From: Klebsiella pneumoniae
Lineage (GTDB): Bacteria > Myxococcota_A > UBA9042
Assembly (NCBI GenBank): GCA_945889325.1
Contig: CAMDBH010000027.1
Span: 1 to 42,390 of the forward strand
Reading direction: 5' to 3'
DNA length: 42,390 nt
The notes beneath the pieces were generated by a model. The model was not told where the DNA came from. It searched no databases and saw only the letters and a list, made by a program, of their open reading frames with translations. Below are positions 20,501 through 27,639 of this stretch, in pieces (position 1 is the first letter of the stretch; each line of letters begins with the position of its first letter). Position numbers and translations under genes: made by a program.

Positions 20501-21761
20501 GGCGTTAATGAATGCGGCGCGGTCGTATTATCGCGGTGAGAAGTGGGATCGCTGTGTTGAGACGTTGAAAGAAGCGGAAGATCGGATTCGCGGAGCCAAG
20601 ATTGAGGCCAAAGATCCCAAGGGCATCGAGGCCGAAAAGCAGCAGAATATCGCGTTCTTGGATGAAATTATCACCATGCGCGCGGACTTGAATTTCAAGT
20701 TCTTCAAGATCCCTGAGGCGATCGACGATTACCGCACGCTGTACACCAACAATCCCAACGGTCCGCGCGCGGCGAAATATCTGAAAAGTGCAGCAGATTT
20801 GGCGTTCTACAACTCCAATTGGGATCTGGCTGTCGATTTGGACAAACAAATCATCGCTCGGTTTGAGAAGGACAAAGATCCCGCCAGCGCCGGCATTGTC
20901 GCCAAAGCGGCGGCGCGCATTCCGGATTCTTGGGCCAAGAAAGGCGACGTGCCCAAACAGATCGACGCGATCGAGTCGTTTATCACGCGTTACACTGGCG
21001 ATAAATTGCAATCCCGCGCTGTATTCAAAGCTTATACGTCGATTTCGGATATTTATGAGAGCCGCGGTGACACCAAGTCGGCTGACAAGATCTACAGCCG
21101 GATCATCGACGCGTTCAAGAAAGGCGGTTTTGAAAAGAACGGCGGCGCGGAAGCGACGGCCGCGGCGCAGGCGACTTTCCAATTGATGAAGCCGCGTTAC
21201 GACGATTTCATGAAGACCAAGCTCGCGACCAACATGAAACTGCCCAAAGACAAGCGCATGGGCGATATTCAGAAGCAGGTGCGCGCAATGCTCGATGTGG
21301 TGCTTGGCCCTGAAAAAATCGTGGAATCGCCCGACGGCAAGAAGCAAACCGTGCGCGACAATGCCAAAGGCATGTACGAAGAATACGCCACGGAAGTCGG
21401 TGGCTTTCAGTCGCAGAACTGGTCGTACGCCGCGTATCTCTTTCGCGCCAAAATGCTGCAGTACTTGGCGCGAACCATCTACCAGGCGCCGCGTCCGGAC
21501 GATCTGACGGAAGACCAGCAACAGCAACTGGAAGATTTCTTGGAAGCTTTCGGCAAGCAAATCGAAGATCGCGCCATCAAGTCGCTGACGATCGCTTTGG
21601 GCGATGCCGAATCCAAAGGTGTGGTCAACCAGTGGGTCAATGAATTGCGCAAGGCGATCAACCAGTACAAACCTAAGGACTATCCGCTGCTGAAGGATGA
21701 GAAACGCCTCGTGACCGATCCAGTTGGCACTTTGCCGCAGCCCGATAAGGATCTGCGATGA
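17568..21761 (+). CDS. Giant secreted TPR protein, AgmU/GltD-like in size and layout
   Basis: This 1397-aa protein begins with a signal peptide (RLRMFSVFAALLLMSSFALA). Most of the rest is helical repeat of TPR type, for example YTPDTLFRLAEMYYEDTIAA, YIAEAWLRVGEMHFDGNEFD and PRTYDTAWTLAEIYFFAGQA, with a further block around 950-1200. There are no catalytic motifs or transmembrane helices. Length and content recall the large TPR protein AgmU (GltD) of myxobacterial gliding, a periplasmic component; identity is not proven. ATG 17568 overlaps the previous TAA by one base, and its TGA overlaps the following ATG (ATGA), so it is translationally coupled on both sides. It is probably a structural scaffold bridging the periplasm. 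Confidence 0.85.
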   Translation: MNIAPLLSRRTSQRLRMFSVFAALLLMSSFALAAGQVRMMPSYRVRGEVIDAKDEIKRERKSFEAAYEHYRISAKEYRDEVREFINGEISDRQKTINAGYKGQFDALEQQQFDLRREAIARLELFISRHRDHDVYTPDTLFRLAEMYYEDTIAASNRSMDNYKAELDLYNRGKLLDPPKETDRDFSRSIAIYKYLHWVPDGTKMEPLSGTLSGLILEKRWPNYRLADAAMYLQGYCEGEGDKIAESIKTLSAIEAHYPNSTYIAEAWLRVGEMHFDGNEFDEAANAYEHAAARAKATGDDKNYSLALYKLGWSNFQLYKYPEAVKYFQMLIEFEDTIADKKKDTKNVTDLRKEAIEYLAKSLAEPSWDEDGCDDFGSEDTKTTCLNLDPRLRPRLYVSSVLEPEFKDFPEWKKGIGGDPLTHLNANYNAREAVRKGLMNGKPYTLDILIMYGNTLFEQAQDDYYRQAVLVLGYVVEHNPMIREAQKLQRNIIKSVDILAAAAIGYQAQLLKNPKNSSALLGLSMALADQERQVIERRKYLQLFAKGTPWYDKWGTDKDLAAQVDDTIGKVRLDFAQLIYVQAQTLKAAGKKKESTAKYAEAAKEFELILNDLLKDQPESPRTYDTAWTLAEIYFFAGQACDGLREKGDGSALGDLLQDKKTGELIPWPVAIVPQIKQACDMMKRSVQYYELIRDWKGQKPRDENGKVTDRTEEAGFSAIQASSYVLNARAAYQPDDPEHLSALQVPDVRPTKAQDDADVALVEKSDKPVRVVPKPVDPATVAWLIAVDGYIKALVAANTKITDDEFRLPKLALQAAELLYKNRQFEPNKNAITPKTTADFWSARKRFRALINAWTKSSQANEAFADLLLSYKIENDFQQMQETADWGLEKGIGSKAEGELIRSIIKDQLLGGIAKKAENEFNAAQKLVLDAEASGNPEQAGKQLREARVMYEAAGDSFFDLRKQINEKDQNYAPRQKAALMNAARSYYRGEKWDRCVETLKEAEDRIRGAKIEAKDPKGIEAEKQQNIAFLDEIITMRADLNFKFFKIPEAIDDYRTLYTNNPNGPRAAKYLKSAADLAFYNSNWDLAVDLDKQIIARFEKDKDPASAGIVAKAAARIPDSWAKKGDVPKQIDAIESFITRYTGDKLQSRAVFKAYTSISDIYESRGDTKSADKIYSRIIDAFKKGGFEKNGGAEATAAAQATFQLMKPRYDDFMKTKLATNMKLPKDKRMGDIQKQVRAMLDVVLGPEKIVESPDGKKQTVRDNAKGMYEEYATEVGGFQSQNWSYAAYLFRAKMLQYLARTIYQAPRPDDLTEDQQQQLEDFLEAFGKQIEDRAIKSLTIALGDAESKGVVNQWVNELRKAINQYKPKDYPLLKDEKRLVTDPVGTLPQPDKDLR

Positions 21762-23740
21762 AACATTTCAGATCACAAATGCATAAAGCTTTGATTGGAC
21801 ACGGTATTTGGGTATTCGCGGTTGCCGTTGTGCTCAACGGCTGCGGCGCGCCGGAACGTCCGGACGACATGCCGCCGGCGCCCAAGCCGATGGAAGAGCC
21901 GAAGCAACCGCCTGCCGAAGCCCCCAAGGAACTGCCGCCCGCGCCACCACCGCCGCCGGTCGAAGCTGCGCCCAAAGTGGAAGAAGCGCCTGTCGATCCG
22001 GCCAAAGTGGCGTCGGCGACTGAAGAAGAAGACCCGGACGCCAAGCGCGAACGGTTGAAGGCGGAGGCGGCAAAGGTCGAAGAGCTAGCACGCGAAGCCG
22101 CCGTAAAGGCAGCGGAATTGCCGGATACGCGCTATACCAACTCGCCGGCAGAGACACTGCTGAACGAAGGCGTGAACATGTTGCGCGAGAACAACTTGTT
22201 TGACGCGCGGCAACGTTTGCAGGCGGCCACGCAGCAGGACCCCAAATCCGCGACGGCTTGGTTCAATTTGGCGCTTTTGCAGTATCGCCAAGGCTCGTTG
22301 GATGAGGCGCTGCCTGCGGCGCAAAAAGCGGTCGATCTAAATCCGACGTACTCACGGGCGGTTGTGCTGCTGTCCGTGTTGTATTTGCGCAAAGGCGAGC
22401 CACCACAGGCGCTGGCAGTCGTGGACAAAGCGCTGCAAGTGCGGCCAAACGACGTCATGTTGTTGGGCGCGAAATCGCGCGTGCTTTCAGCAAATCAGGA
22501 GTACCAAGGCGCTTTGGATGTCGGCCTGCGCGCCGTGCGCTTGGACCAAGACAATCCAGAATTGATGATCAATTTGGGCGAAGCGTATTTGGGCTTAGGC
22601 CGCGAGGGCTTGGGCAAGATGGCACTCGATCGCGCGTACGACACGTACACAGGAGGCGCTGAGGCTCCTCCGGGAACGGATCCGGCACAAGCGGCTGCTT
22701 ATAAAGACAAAAAGGCGTATCAAATGCGTCTTGCCCGCGGTGGCGGTGCGACACGCGGCGCAGGCGCCGAAGCGCTGGAGCGCGATGCAGGGCTGGCGAA
22801 AATTCACTTCCTTTACGGGCGTTTGGCGTTGAAGCGCGACGATTACGAAGGCGCGCGCACCCAATTTCTGGAAGCCGTGAAATTGCGACCGGATTATACG
22901 GAAGCATTCAACAACTTGGGTGTTTGCTGGTTGGCCGCGAAAAAGGTTCAGGAATCACTGGATGCGTTTACCAAGGCGTTGGAAATTGAGCCGACTTTGA
23001 TCGAGGCGCGCATCAATTTGGGCAGCGCGTGGCGTATCAGCAAGGATCCGGACAAGGCGACCAAGGCGAAAGCGGAGTACGAACGGGCGCTTAAGCAGGA
23101 TCCGCGCAACGCGGCGGCCACGTTTAACCTAGGGATTTTGTACATTGAAAACATGGTGCCCGACGTGTCCGATGATATTGCGCGTTATCAGAAGGCGCTG
23201 GATTACTTTGGGGTCTACCGTGAATTGCGCGGTTCGGCTTCGGGGGCGCAAAAAGATCCATTGGACGATTATGTGGCCGAAGTCACAAATCTGCTGAAGA
23301 TTGCCAAGCAACAGCGCGACACCAAAGAAAAAGCGACCAAAGAACGCGCCGAAGACGACGCGAAAAAGGCCGAAGAGGCGGCCAAGAAGGCCGCAGACGC
23401 CGCGGCCAAACAAGCGGCGGACGACGTGAAACGTCTCGAAGAAGAACAGAAGAAGAAGAAAGAGGAAGAAGAAAAGGCCAAGACGCCGGAGCAAACCCCG
23501 ACGCCGGGCGACGTGAAGCCGCCAGATGCCACCCCGCCGCCTCCTGGCGACACCAAACCACCTGAACCGACCCCTCCGCCGCCGGCCGACACCAAGCCAA
23601 CGGAACCAACGCCACCGCCACCTGCTGACACCAAGCCGCCCGAACCGGTGCCGCCGCCGCTACCGCCCGACAGCGGGACGCCGCCGCCGCCGCCTCCGCC
23701 TGACGGCGAAGCACCGCCCCCACCGCCACCGCCCGGTTAG
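21758..23740 (+). CDS. TPR lipoprotein with Lys/Glu coiled coil and Pro-rich tail, AglT/GltE-like
   Basis: This 660-aa protein has a lipoprotein signal ending VVLNGC (Cys29). A Pro/Glu/Ala linker follows (about 30-95). Canonical TPR units cover about 125-300 and again about 345-480 (SATAWFNLALLQYRQGSLDE, TEAFNNLGVCWLAAKKVQES). Then come a charged coiled coil (AKKAEEAAKKAADAAAKQAA) and a Pro-rich tail of TKPPEPTPPPP-type repeats. The layout fits a TPR lipoprotein like myxobacterial AglT/GltE; I give this as a likely relative, not an identification. ATG 21758 overlaps the previous TGA. The Pro-rich tail could span peptidoglycan or bind a partner. Confidence 0.85.
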   Translation: MKHFRSQMHKALIGHGIWVFAVAVVLNGCGAPERPDDMPPAPKPMEEPKQPPAEAPKELPPAPPPPPVEAAPKVEEAPVDPAKVASATEEEDPDAKRERLKAEAAKVEELAREAAVKAAELPDTRYTNSPAETLLNEGVNMLRENNLFDARQRLQAATQQDPKSATAWFNLALLQYRQGSLDEALPAAQKAVDLNPTYSRAVVLLSVLYLRKGEPPQALAVVDKALQVRPNDVMLLGAKSRVLSANQEYQGALDVGLRAVRLDQDNPELMINLGEAYLGLGREGLGKMALDRAYDTYTGGAEAPPGTDPAQAAAYKDKKAYQMRLARGGGATRGAGAEALERDAGLAKIHFLYGRLALKRDDYEGARTQFLEAVKLRPDYTEAFNNLGVCWLAAKKVQESLDAFTKALEIEPTLIEARINLGSAWRISKDPDKATKAKAEYERALKQDPRNAAATFNLGILYIENMVPDVSDDIARYQKALDYFGVYRELRGSASGAQKDPLDDYVAEVTNLLKIAKQQRDTKEKATKERAEDDAKKAEEAAKKAADAAAKQAADDVKRLEEEQKKKKEEEEKAKTPEQTPTPGDVKPPDATPPPPGDTKPPEPTPPPPADTKPTEPTPPPPADTKPPEPVPPPLPPDSGTPPPPPPPDGEAPPPPPPPG

Positions 23741-23759
23741 GCAACATCAGGAGCACACG

Positions 23760-24005
23760 ATGACCATGCAAAAAGCTTTGAAATTTGGGCTGTTGGTTTT
23801 TGGTTTGTTGGTGTTGGGCGCAACGGGTGCATCGGCAACTGAAAGAGCGCCGACTGAACTAGCGCCGATCTATGTCGAGGGCCAGATCAACAAACCGACA
23901 TTGCTTATTGGTTTTACACGCAAAGCAGTGGCGATCGCTGCGTTGAATATTCAGCAGCAATTTACGGCGAAGATTGTCCAAGGTGCGCTGAAACGGCCAT
24001 TTTAG
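23760..24005 (+). CDS. Tiny secreted protein with KRPF C-terminus (paralog 1)
   Basis: This 81-aa protein has a signal peptide (KFGLLVFGLLVLGATGASA) and a 43-residue C-terminal module (VEGQINKP ... QQFTAKIVQGALKRPF). That module aligns without gaps to the product of 24169-24456, 19 of 43 residues identical. ATG 23760 follows AGGAG with a 6-base spacer. It directly follows the TPR lipoprotein gene and is probably in the same operon. The last residue is Phe, as in proteins recognised by the outer-membrane BAM machinery, but there is no barrel. The function is unknown; a small partner of the TPR assembly is the obvious guess. Confidence 0.8.
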   Translation: MTMQKALKFGLLVFGLLVLGATGASATERAPTELAPIYVEGQINKPTLLIGFTRKAVAIAALNIQQQFTAKIVQGALKRPF

Positions 24006-24116
24006 GGGATGCGTATAAATAACGAATTTGCCCCTTTTTCTGCGTGTTTCAAAACCGGTCGGAGCGGTGAGTCGCTTGAAAAGCGCGAACTTGCGACCCA
24101 GCTAGCAAAACTGGCA

Positions 24117-24141
24117 TCGGTAAAAATCTTATTTTTACTGA
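24117..24141. promoter_or_regulatory. AT-rich palindrome before the second KRPF gene
   Basis: gtaaaaat-ctt-atttttac (24120-24138) is a perfect 8-bp inverted repeat; with one G-U pair it extends to 24117-24141. It ends 28 bases before ATG 24169. It may be a transcription attenuator, a terminator of the preceding transcript, or an operator. Confidence 0.4.
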
Positions 24142-24168
24142 TCGCCTTGAGGCCAAGGTGAGGAACCT

Positions 24169-24456
24169 ATGAAAGCATGCGTACTTGGAGTGGTTGTGCT
24201 TTTGCTGATGGCATCGAGCGCAGTGGCGTTTGGCGCTGGACCGGGCAAGATCAAAGGCAAAGGCGACGGCAAAATTACCGTTAGCGGCGCAGATTCGGGC
24301 GCGACGGATCTCGGCGTGCAGGACATTGAAGGTCGGATTTACAAGCCTTCGGTGTTCTACGTGTTGGCGCGATCGACGTTTAAGTACGATGCCTTGGATT
24401 TTAAGCAGAATTTTACCGATCGCATCGTCAAAGGCGCGATGAAGCGGCCGTTTTAG
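24169..24456 (+). CDS. Tiny secreted protein with KRPF C-terminus (paralog 2)
   Basis: This 95-aa protein has a signal peptide (ACVLGVVVLLLMASSAVAFG), a short Gly/Lys-rich stretch (GPGKIKGKGDGKITVSG) and a C-terminal module (IEGRIYKPSVFYVLARS ... DRIVKGAMKRPF) paralogous to that of 23760-24005. ATG 24169 follows GAGG with a 5-base spacer. Its last 29 bases overlap the convergent gene 24428-24946 on the other strand. The pair probably arose by duplication, and each keeps I-x-KP, a central Arg, and the end IV-x-GA-x-KRPF. The function is unknown. Confidence 0.8.
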   Translation: MKACVLGVVVLLLMASSAVAFGAGPGKIKGKGDGKITVSGADSGATDLGVQDIEGRIYKPSVFYVLARSTFKYDALDFKQNFTDRIVKGAMKRPF

Positions 24457-24946
24457 CGGCGCGCGCAGCCTGCCACGCCTGCGCCACGGCTTGCAAAGTG
24501 GCCAACTCGGTCGACCACAAGCGCCTGACGGCTGGTCGCGCCAGCCACGGCAGTGCCACATCGGGGCGACCGTGCGCCAATAACTCGGCAACGTAGCGTT
24601 GGGCGAGATCGGGCGCGTCGGCATCGGCCGCGGGTTCCACAGGCAATGGGCTCCCCAGCTTGTGCGGCAATTCACGAACGATCGCCAGCGCCACCAGCGC
24701 GCGCGGTTCAAGCACAACTAGGCCGGTTGCCCGACTTAGGCAGCGCTCAGCCGAGCGCAGGTGGTCGTCCATAGCGGCGCGAGGTCCGTCAACGGCTGCG
24801 GCCATTTCATTAAAACCGCAATCGAGTTCAGAACCTTCATGCCGCGACGCCCGCTGCCACTGGATGAACACGACGCCCAGCGTCAGTGCGAGCATCACGG
24901 CCGCACCTACTAGGCGCTGTCGCTTTAGGCTGGTTATTTCAGTCAC
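24428..24946 (-). CDS. Membrane-anchored protein of unknown function, coupled to ftsZ
   Basis: This 172-aa protein has one N-terminal transmembrane helix (LVGAAVMLALTLGVVFIQW) and an Ala/Leu-rich helical domain with TPR-like spacing (LRSAERCLSRATGLVVLEP, AQRYVAELLAHGRPDVALPW). GTG 24946 overlaps the TGA of ftsZ (GTGA), so it is probably translated from the dcw transcript. Such coupling suggests a role near the divisome or envelope, but no known family is recognised. Its 3' end overlaps the convergent KRPF gene by 29 bases. Confidence 0.7.
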   Translation of the reverse strand: MTEITSLKRQRLVGAAVMLALTLGVVFIQWQRASRHEGSELDCGFNEMAAAVDGPRAAMDDHLRSAERCLSRATGLVVLEPRALVALAIVRELPHKLGSPLPVEPAADADAPDLAQRYVAELLAHGRPDVALPWLARPAVRRLWSTELATLQAVAQAWQAARAAKTAASSRL

Positions 24947-26298
24947 TTGCGCATGAATGCCGGTCGATCCATTTCGCCGCCATCCTCGTGGAGGAATGGA
25001 TTGCTCACCTTCGGCTCGCGTTTGCCGAGGACATTGGCGGTCGCGGCGCCTGTGCCATACGCGGGCGTGTTGCGCACGAAGCTGGGCGTCTCAAAATCAG
25101 CTGGCATATTCGGATGTTGCCGTTGCCGCGGCGGCAGTTGCTGGGTGACAGCTTGCGCCGCTTCCAGCATCTGGCTGTTGGAAGGCGTCGCATAGACGCG
25201 AACTTGCTCAGGAATCGGCGGCGGGACGCTCGGATTGCGCAGGTTCTGCGGCGGCAGCGGCGCCGTGGCGCGCACCGACCGGACGTCGTTGAGCGCGCGG
25301 ACGTGGCTCATCTCGTTGATTCGAGCCTGCGCGACGCGATCAAAACCCGTTGCAACTACGGTAACTTTGATCTCATCGCCCAATGAATCGTCGACCACCG
25401 CACCAAAAATCGTATTGGTATCAGCGGCCGCGCATTCCTGAATCAACGACATGGCCTCGTTGATGTCATCGATCGACATGTCCTCACTGCCGCAAATGCT
25501 TACCAGAAGCCCAGTTGCACCCTCGATGCGCGCATCTTCCAACAGAGGGCTGGAAATTGCCTGCCGCGCCGCGTTGCGCGCCCGATCGTCGCCGCGCGCG
25601 CGGCCGGTGCCCATGAGCGCCATGCCGCGGCCTTTCATGATCGCCACCACGTCGGCAAAATCGACGTTGATCAGACCCGGCGTCATGATGATGTCGCTGA
25701 TGCCGCGCACGGCTTCGACCAGCACGCTGTCAACTAGCTGAAAAGCTTGGCGTAATGGCGTGCGGCCCTGCGACAGTTGCAACACGCGATCGTTGGGAAT
25801 CACGATCAAGGTGTCGACGTGTTGCGCCAATTCATCCAGCCCTTCATCGGCTTGGCGTTTGCGCTGCGCACCTTCAAAACCAAACGGCCGCGTCACGATC
25901 GCGATCGTGAGCGCACCCGCTTCGCGCGCCGCTTGCGCGATCACGGGCGCCGCGCCAGTGCCCGTGCCACCGCCCATCCCGGCGGTAATAAAGACCATAT
26001 CGGCATCGGCCAAGCTTGCACGCAGCGTTTCCAGATCTTCAAGCGCCGACTTGTGGCCGACTTCTGGCTTGGCGCCGGCACCTAAACCGCGCGTGGTCAA
26101 CATACCGAGCTGAATTTTCGTGCCCGCTCCGTTGCGCGCCAAAGCCTGCGCGTCGGTGTTGGCCACCACGTATTCGATGTTGCCAAGCGATGCCGCGATC
26201 ATATTGTTGACCGCGTTGCCGCCGCCGCCACCGACGCCGATGACTTTGATGCGCGCGCCAAAAGGGGCAGCTGTTTCCATTTCAATGGTTTCAAACAT
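24943..26298 (-). CDS. ftsZ: Cell division protein FtsZ
   Basis: FtsZ is the tubulin-like GTPase that polymerises into the division ring. The 451-aa product has the GTP-binding G-loop (IGVGGGGGNAVNNM), the tubulin signature GGGTGTGAAPV, and the T7 loop NVDFADV that supplies the catalytic Asp. A Pro/Gln-rich flexible linker is followed by a C-terminal peptide MDRPAFMRK resembling the FtsA/ZipA-binding tail. ATG 26298 follows GGAG with a 6-base spacer; an in-frame TTG at 26328 is further upstream and less likely. It follows ftsA at 57 bases and is last of the core dcw genes. Confidence 0.99.
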   Translation of the reverse strand: MFETIEMETAAPFGARIKVIGVGGGGGNAVNNMIAASLGNIEYVVANTDAQALARNGAGTKIQLGMLTTRGLGAGAKPEVGHKSALEDLETLRASLADADMVFITAGMGGGTGTGAAPVIAQAAREAGALTIAIVTRPFGFEGAQRKRQADEGLDELAQHVDTLIVIPNDRVLQLSQGRTPLRQAFQLVDSVLVEAVRGISDIIMTPGLINVDFADVVAIMKGRGMALMGTGRARGDDRARNAARQAISSPLLEDARIEGATGLLVSICGSEDMSIDDINEAMSLIQECAAADTNTIFGAVVDDSLGDEIKVTVVATGFDRVAQARINEMSHVRALNDVRSVRATAPLPPQNLRNPSVPPPIPEQVRVYATPSNSQMLEAAQAVTQQLPPRQRQHPNMPADFETPSFVRNTPAYGTGAATANVLGKREPKVSNPFLHEDGGEMDRPAFMRK

Positions 26299-26355
26299 GG
26301 GGTTCTCCAATTCAGGGCAAAAGGTCAATAATCAGTCGTTTTGGTTTGAAATACT

Positions 26356-27600
26356 TTAGATAACTGCCCGCAACCATTCAAAGAATTTGCTTTTGGCGAA
26401 GAAGCCGCCTTCCTTGGTCTTGGCGTGGCGTCCCGAAGCACTGCGGTTGCGTTCGCTTTCTTCGTCGGCACCTTGCATGACCAATCCCAGCGCCGTGGCA
26501 AAACTCGGCGAATGCACCATGTCGCGCAAACCGCCCACCCGCCGCGGATAACCAATGCGCACTGGCAAACCCAGCACGTCCTCTCCCAATTCGCACACGC
26601 CCGGCAACATGGCGGTACCGCCCGTCACGACTACGCCCGAACCAAGCACATCGGCGAAATTGCTCGCTTGAATCTCGCGCTCGATCAAGCGCCAAATTTC
26701 TTCCATGCGCGGCTCAATGATATCGCACAGCAATTTGCGTTTGCGCGCGATCGGCTCGCGACCGCCCACCGACGCAACTTCAATGTTCTCATCGTCCGCC
26801 ACCAGATGCGACAGCGCGCAACCGTGTTGCATTTTCATGCGTTCGGCCTCGGCCTTCGGTGTGCGCAGGCCTACCGCGATGTCGTTGGTGATGTGATCGC
26901 CGCCAACCGGCAGGACCGCGCTGTGCACCACAAAGCCGTTGTGAAAAATCGCAATGTCCGTGGTGCCGCCGCCGATGTCGACCACGACCACGCCCAATTC
27001 TTTTTCGTCATTTTCCAGCACGGCGCGGGCAGAAGCCAACATTTCTGCGGATGTTTTGAGCACATGCAGGCCGGCCCGTTCTGCGCACTGCACGACATTT
27101 TGCACGCCGGAATTCAACGCGGTCACGATGTGGACATTGACCTGCAAGCGCACGCCGCTGATGCCGACGGGCTGCTCAATGCCGTCGTTGTCGTCGACGA
27201 GAAATTCCTGCGGCACGGTATGAATGATCTGGCGATCAGCCGGAATTTGCACGGCTTTGGCATTTTCCAACACGCGGTCGACGTCGTGGTCCGTCACTTC
27301 GCGGTTCTGCACCGCCACAACCCCGCGGTTATTGAACGATTTGAGGTGCGCGCCCGACACGCTGACGTGAACCGCATTGACGGTGCAACCCGCCATAAGT
27401 TCAGCCTCATGCACGGCTTTTTGAATGGCCTCCATCGTCTCATTGACGTTGACGACCACGCCTTTCTTGATGCCACCCGACAACGCGGTGCCCACGCCGA
27501 TGATGTCTAAGCTGCCGTCGTGCTTGACTTCGCCAACCACCGCAACGACTTTGTGCGTGCCGACGTCTAGGCCGACAATGATCTCATCTTTCTTGCCCAT
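26356..27600 (-). CDS. ftsA: Cell division protein FtsA
   Basis: FtsA is the actin-like ATPase that tethers FtsZ filaments to the inner membrane and recruits later divisome proteins. The 414-aa product has phosphate-1 (GLDVGTHKVVAVVGE), the inserted 1C region, phosphate-2 (VVVVDIGGGTTDIAIF) and the adenosine motif (GVVVTGGTAMLPG). The C-terminal amphipathic helix SKFFEWLRAVI is the membrane-targeting sequence. ATG 27600 has a strong AAGGAG site 9 bases upstream. It lies 39 bases after ftsQ. Confidence 0.99.
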   Translation of the reverse strand: MGKKDEIIVGLDVGTHKVVAVVGEVKHDGSLDIIGVGTALSGGIKKGVVVNVNETMEAIQKAVHEAELMAGCTVNAVHVSVSGAHLKSFNNRGVVAVQNREVTDHDVDRVLENAKAVQIPADRQIIHTVPQEFLVDDNDGIEQPVGISGVRLQVNVHIVTALNSGVQNVVQCAERAGLHVLKTSAEMLASARAVLENDEKELGVVVVDIGGGTTDIAIFHNGFVVHSAVLPVGGDHITNDIAVGLRTPKAEAERMKMQHGCALSHLVADDENIEVASVGGREPIARKRKLLCDIIEPRMEEIWRLIEREIQASNFADVLGSGVVVTGGTAMLPGVCELGEDVLGLPVRIGYPRRVGGLRDMVHSPSFATALGLVMQGADEESERNRSASGRHAKTKEGGFFAKSKFFEWLRAVI

Positions 27601-27639
27601 TTTGTTTTTTCTCCTTACAAATCGCAGTGCTGGCTAATG

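Noticed and set aside
20505-21560. 351-aa minus-strand ORF opposite the giant TPR gene
   Set aside because: Antisense to a continuous 1397-aa repeat protein; no start signal or family features.
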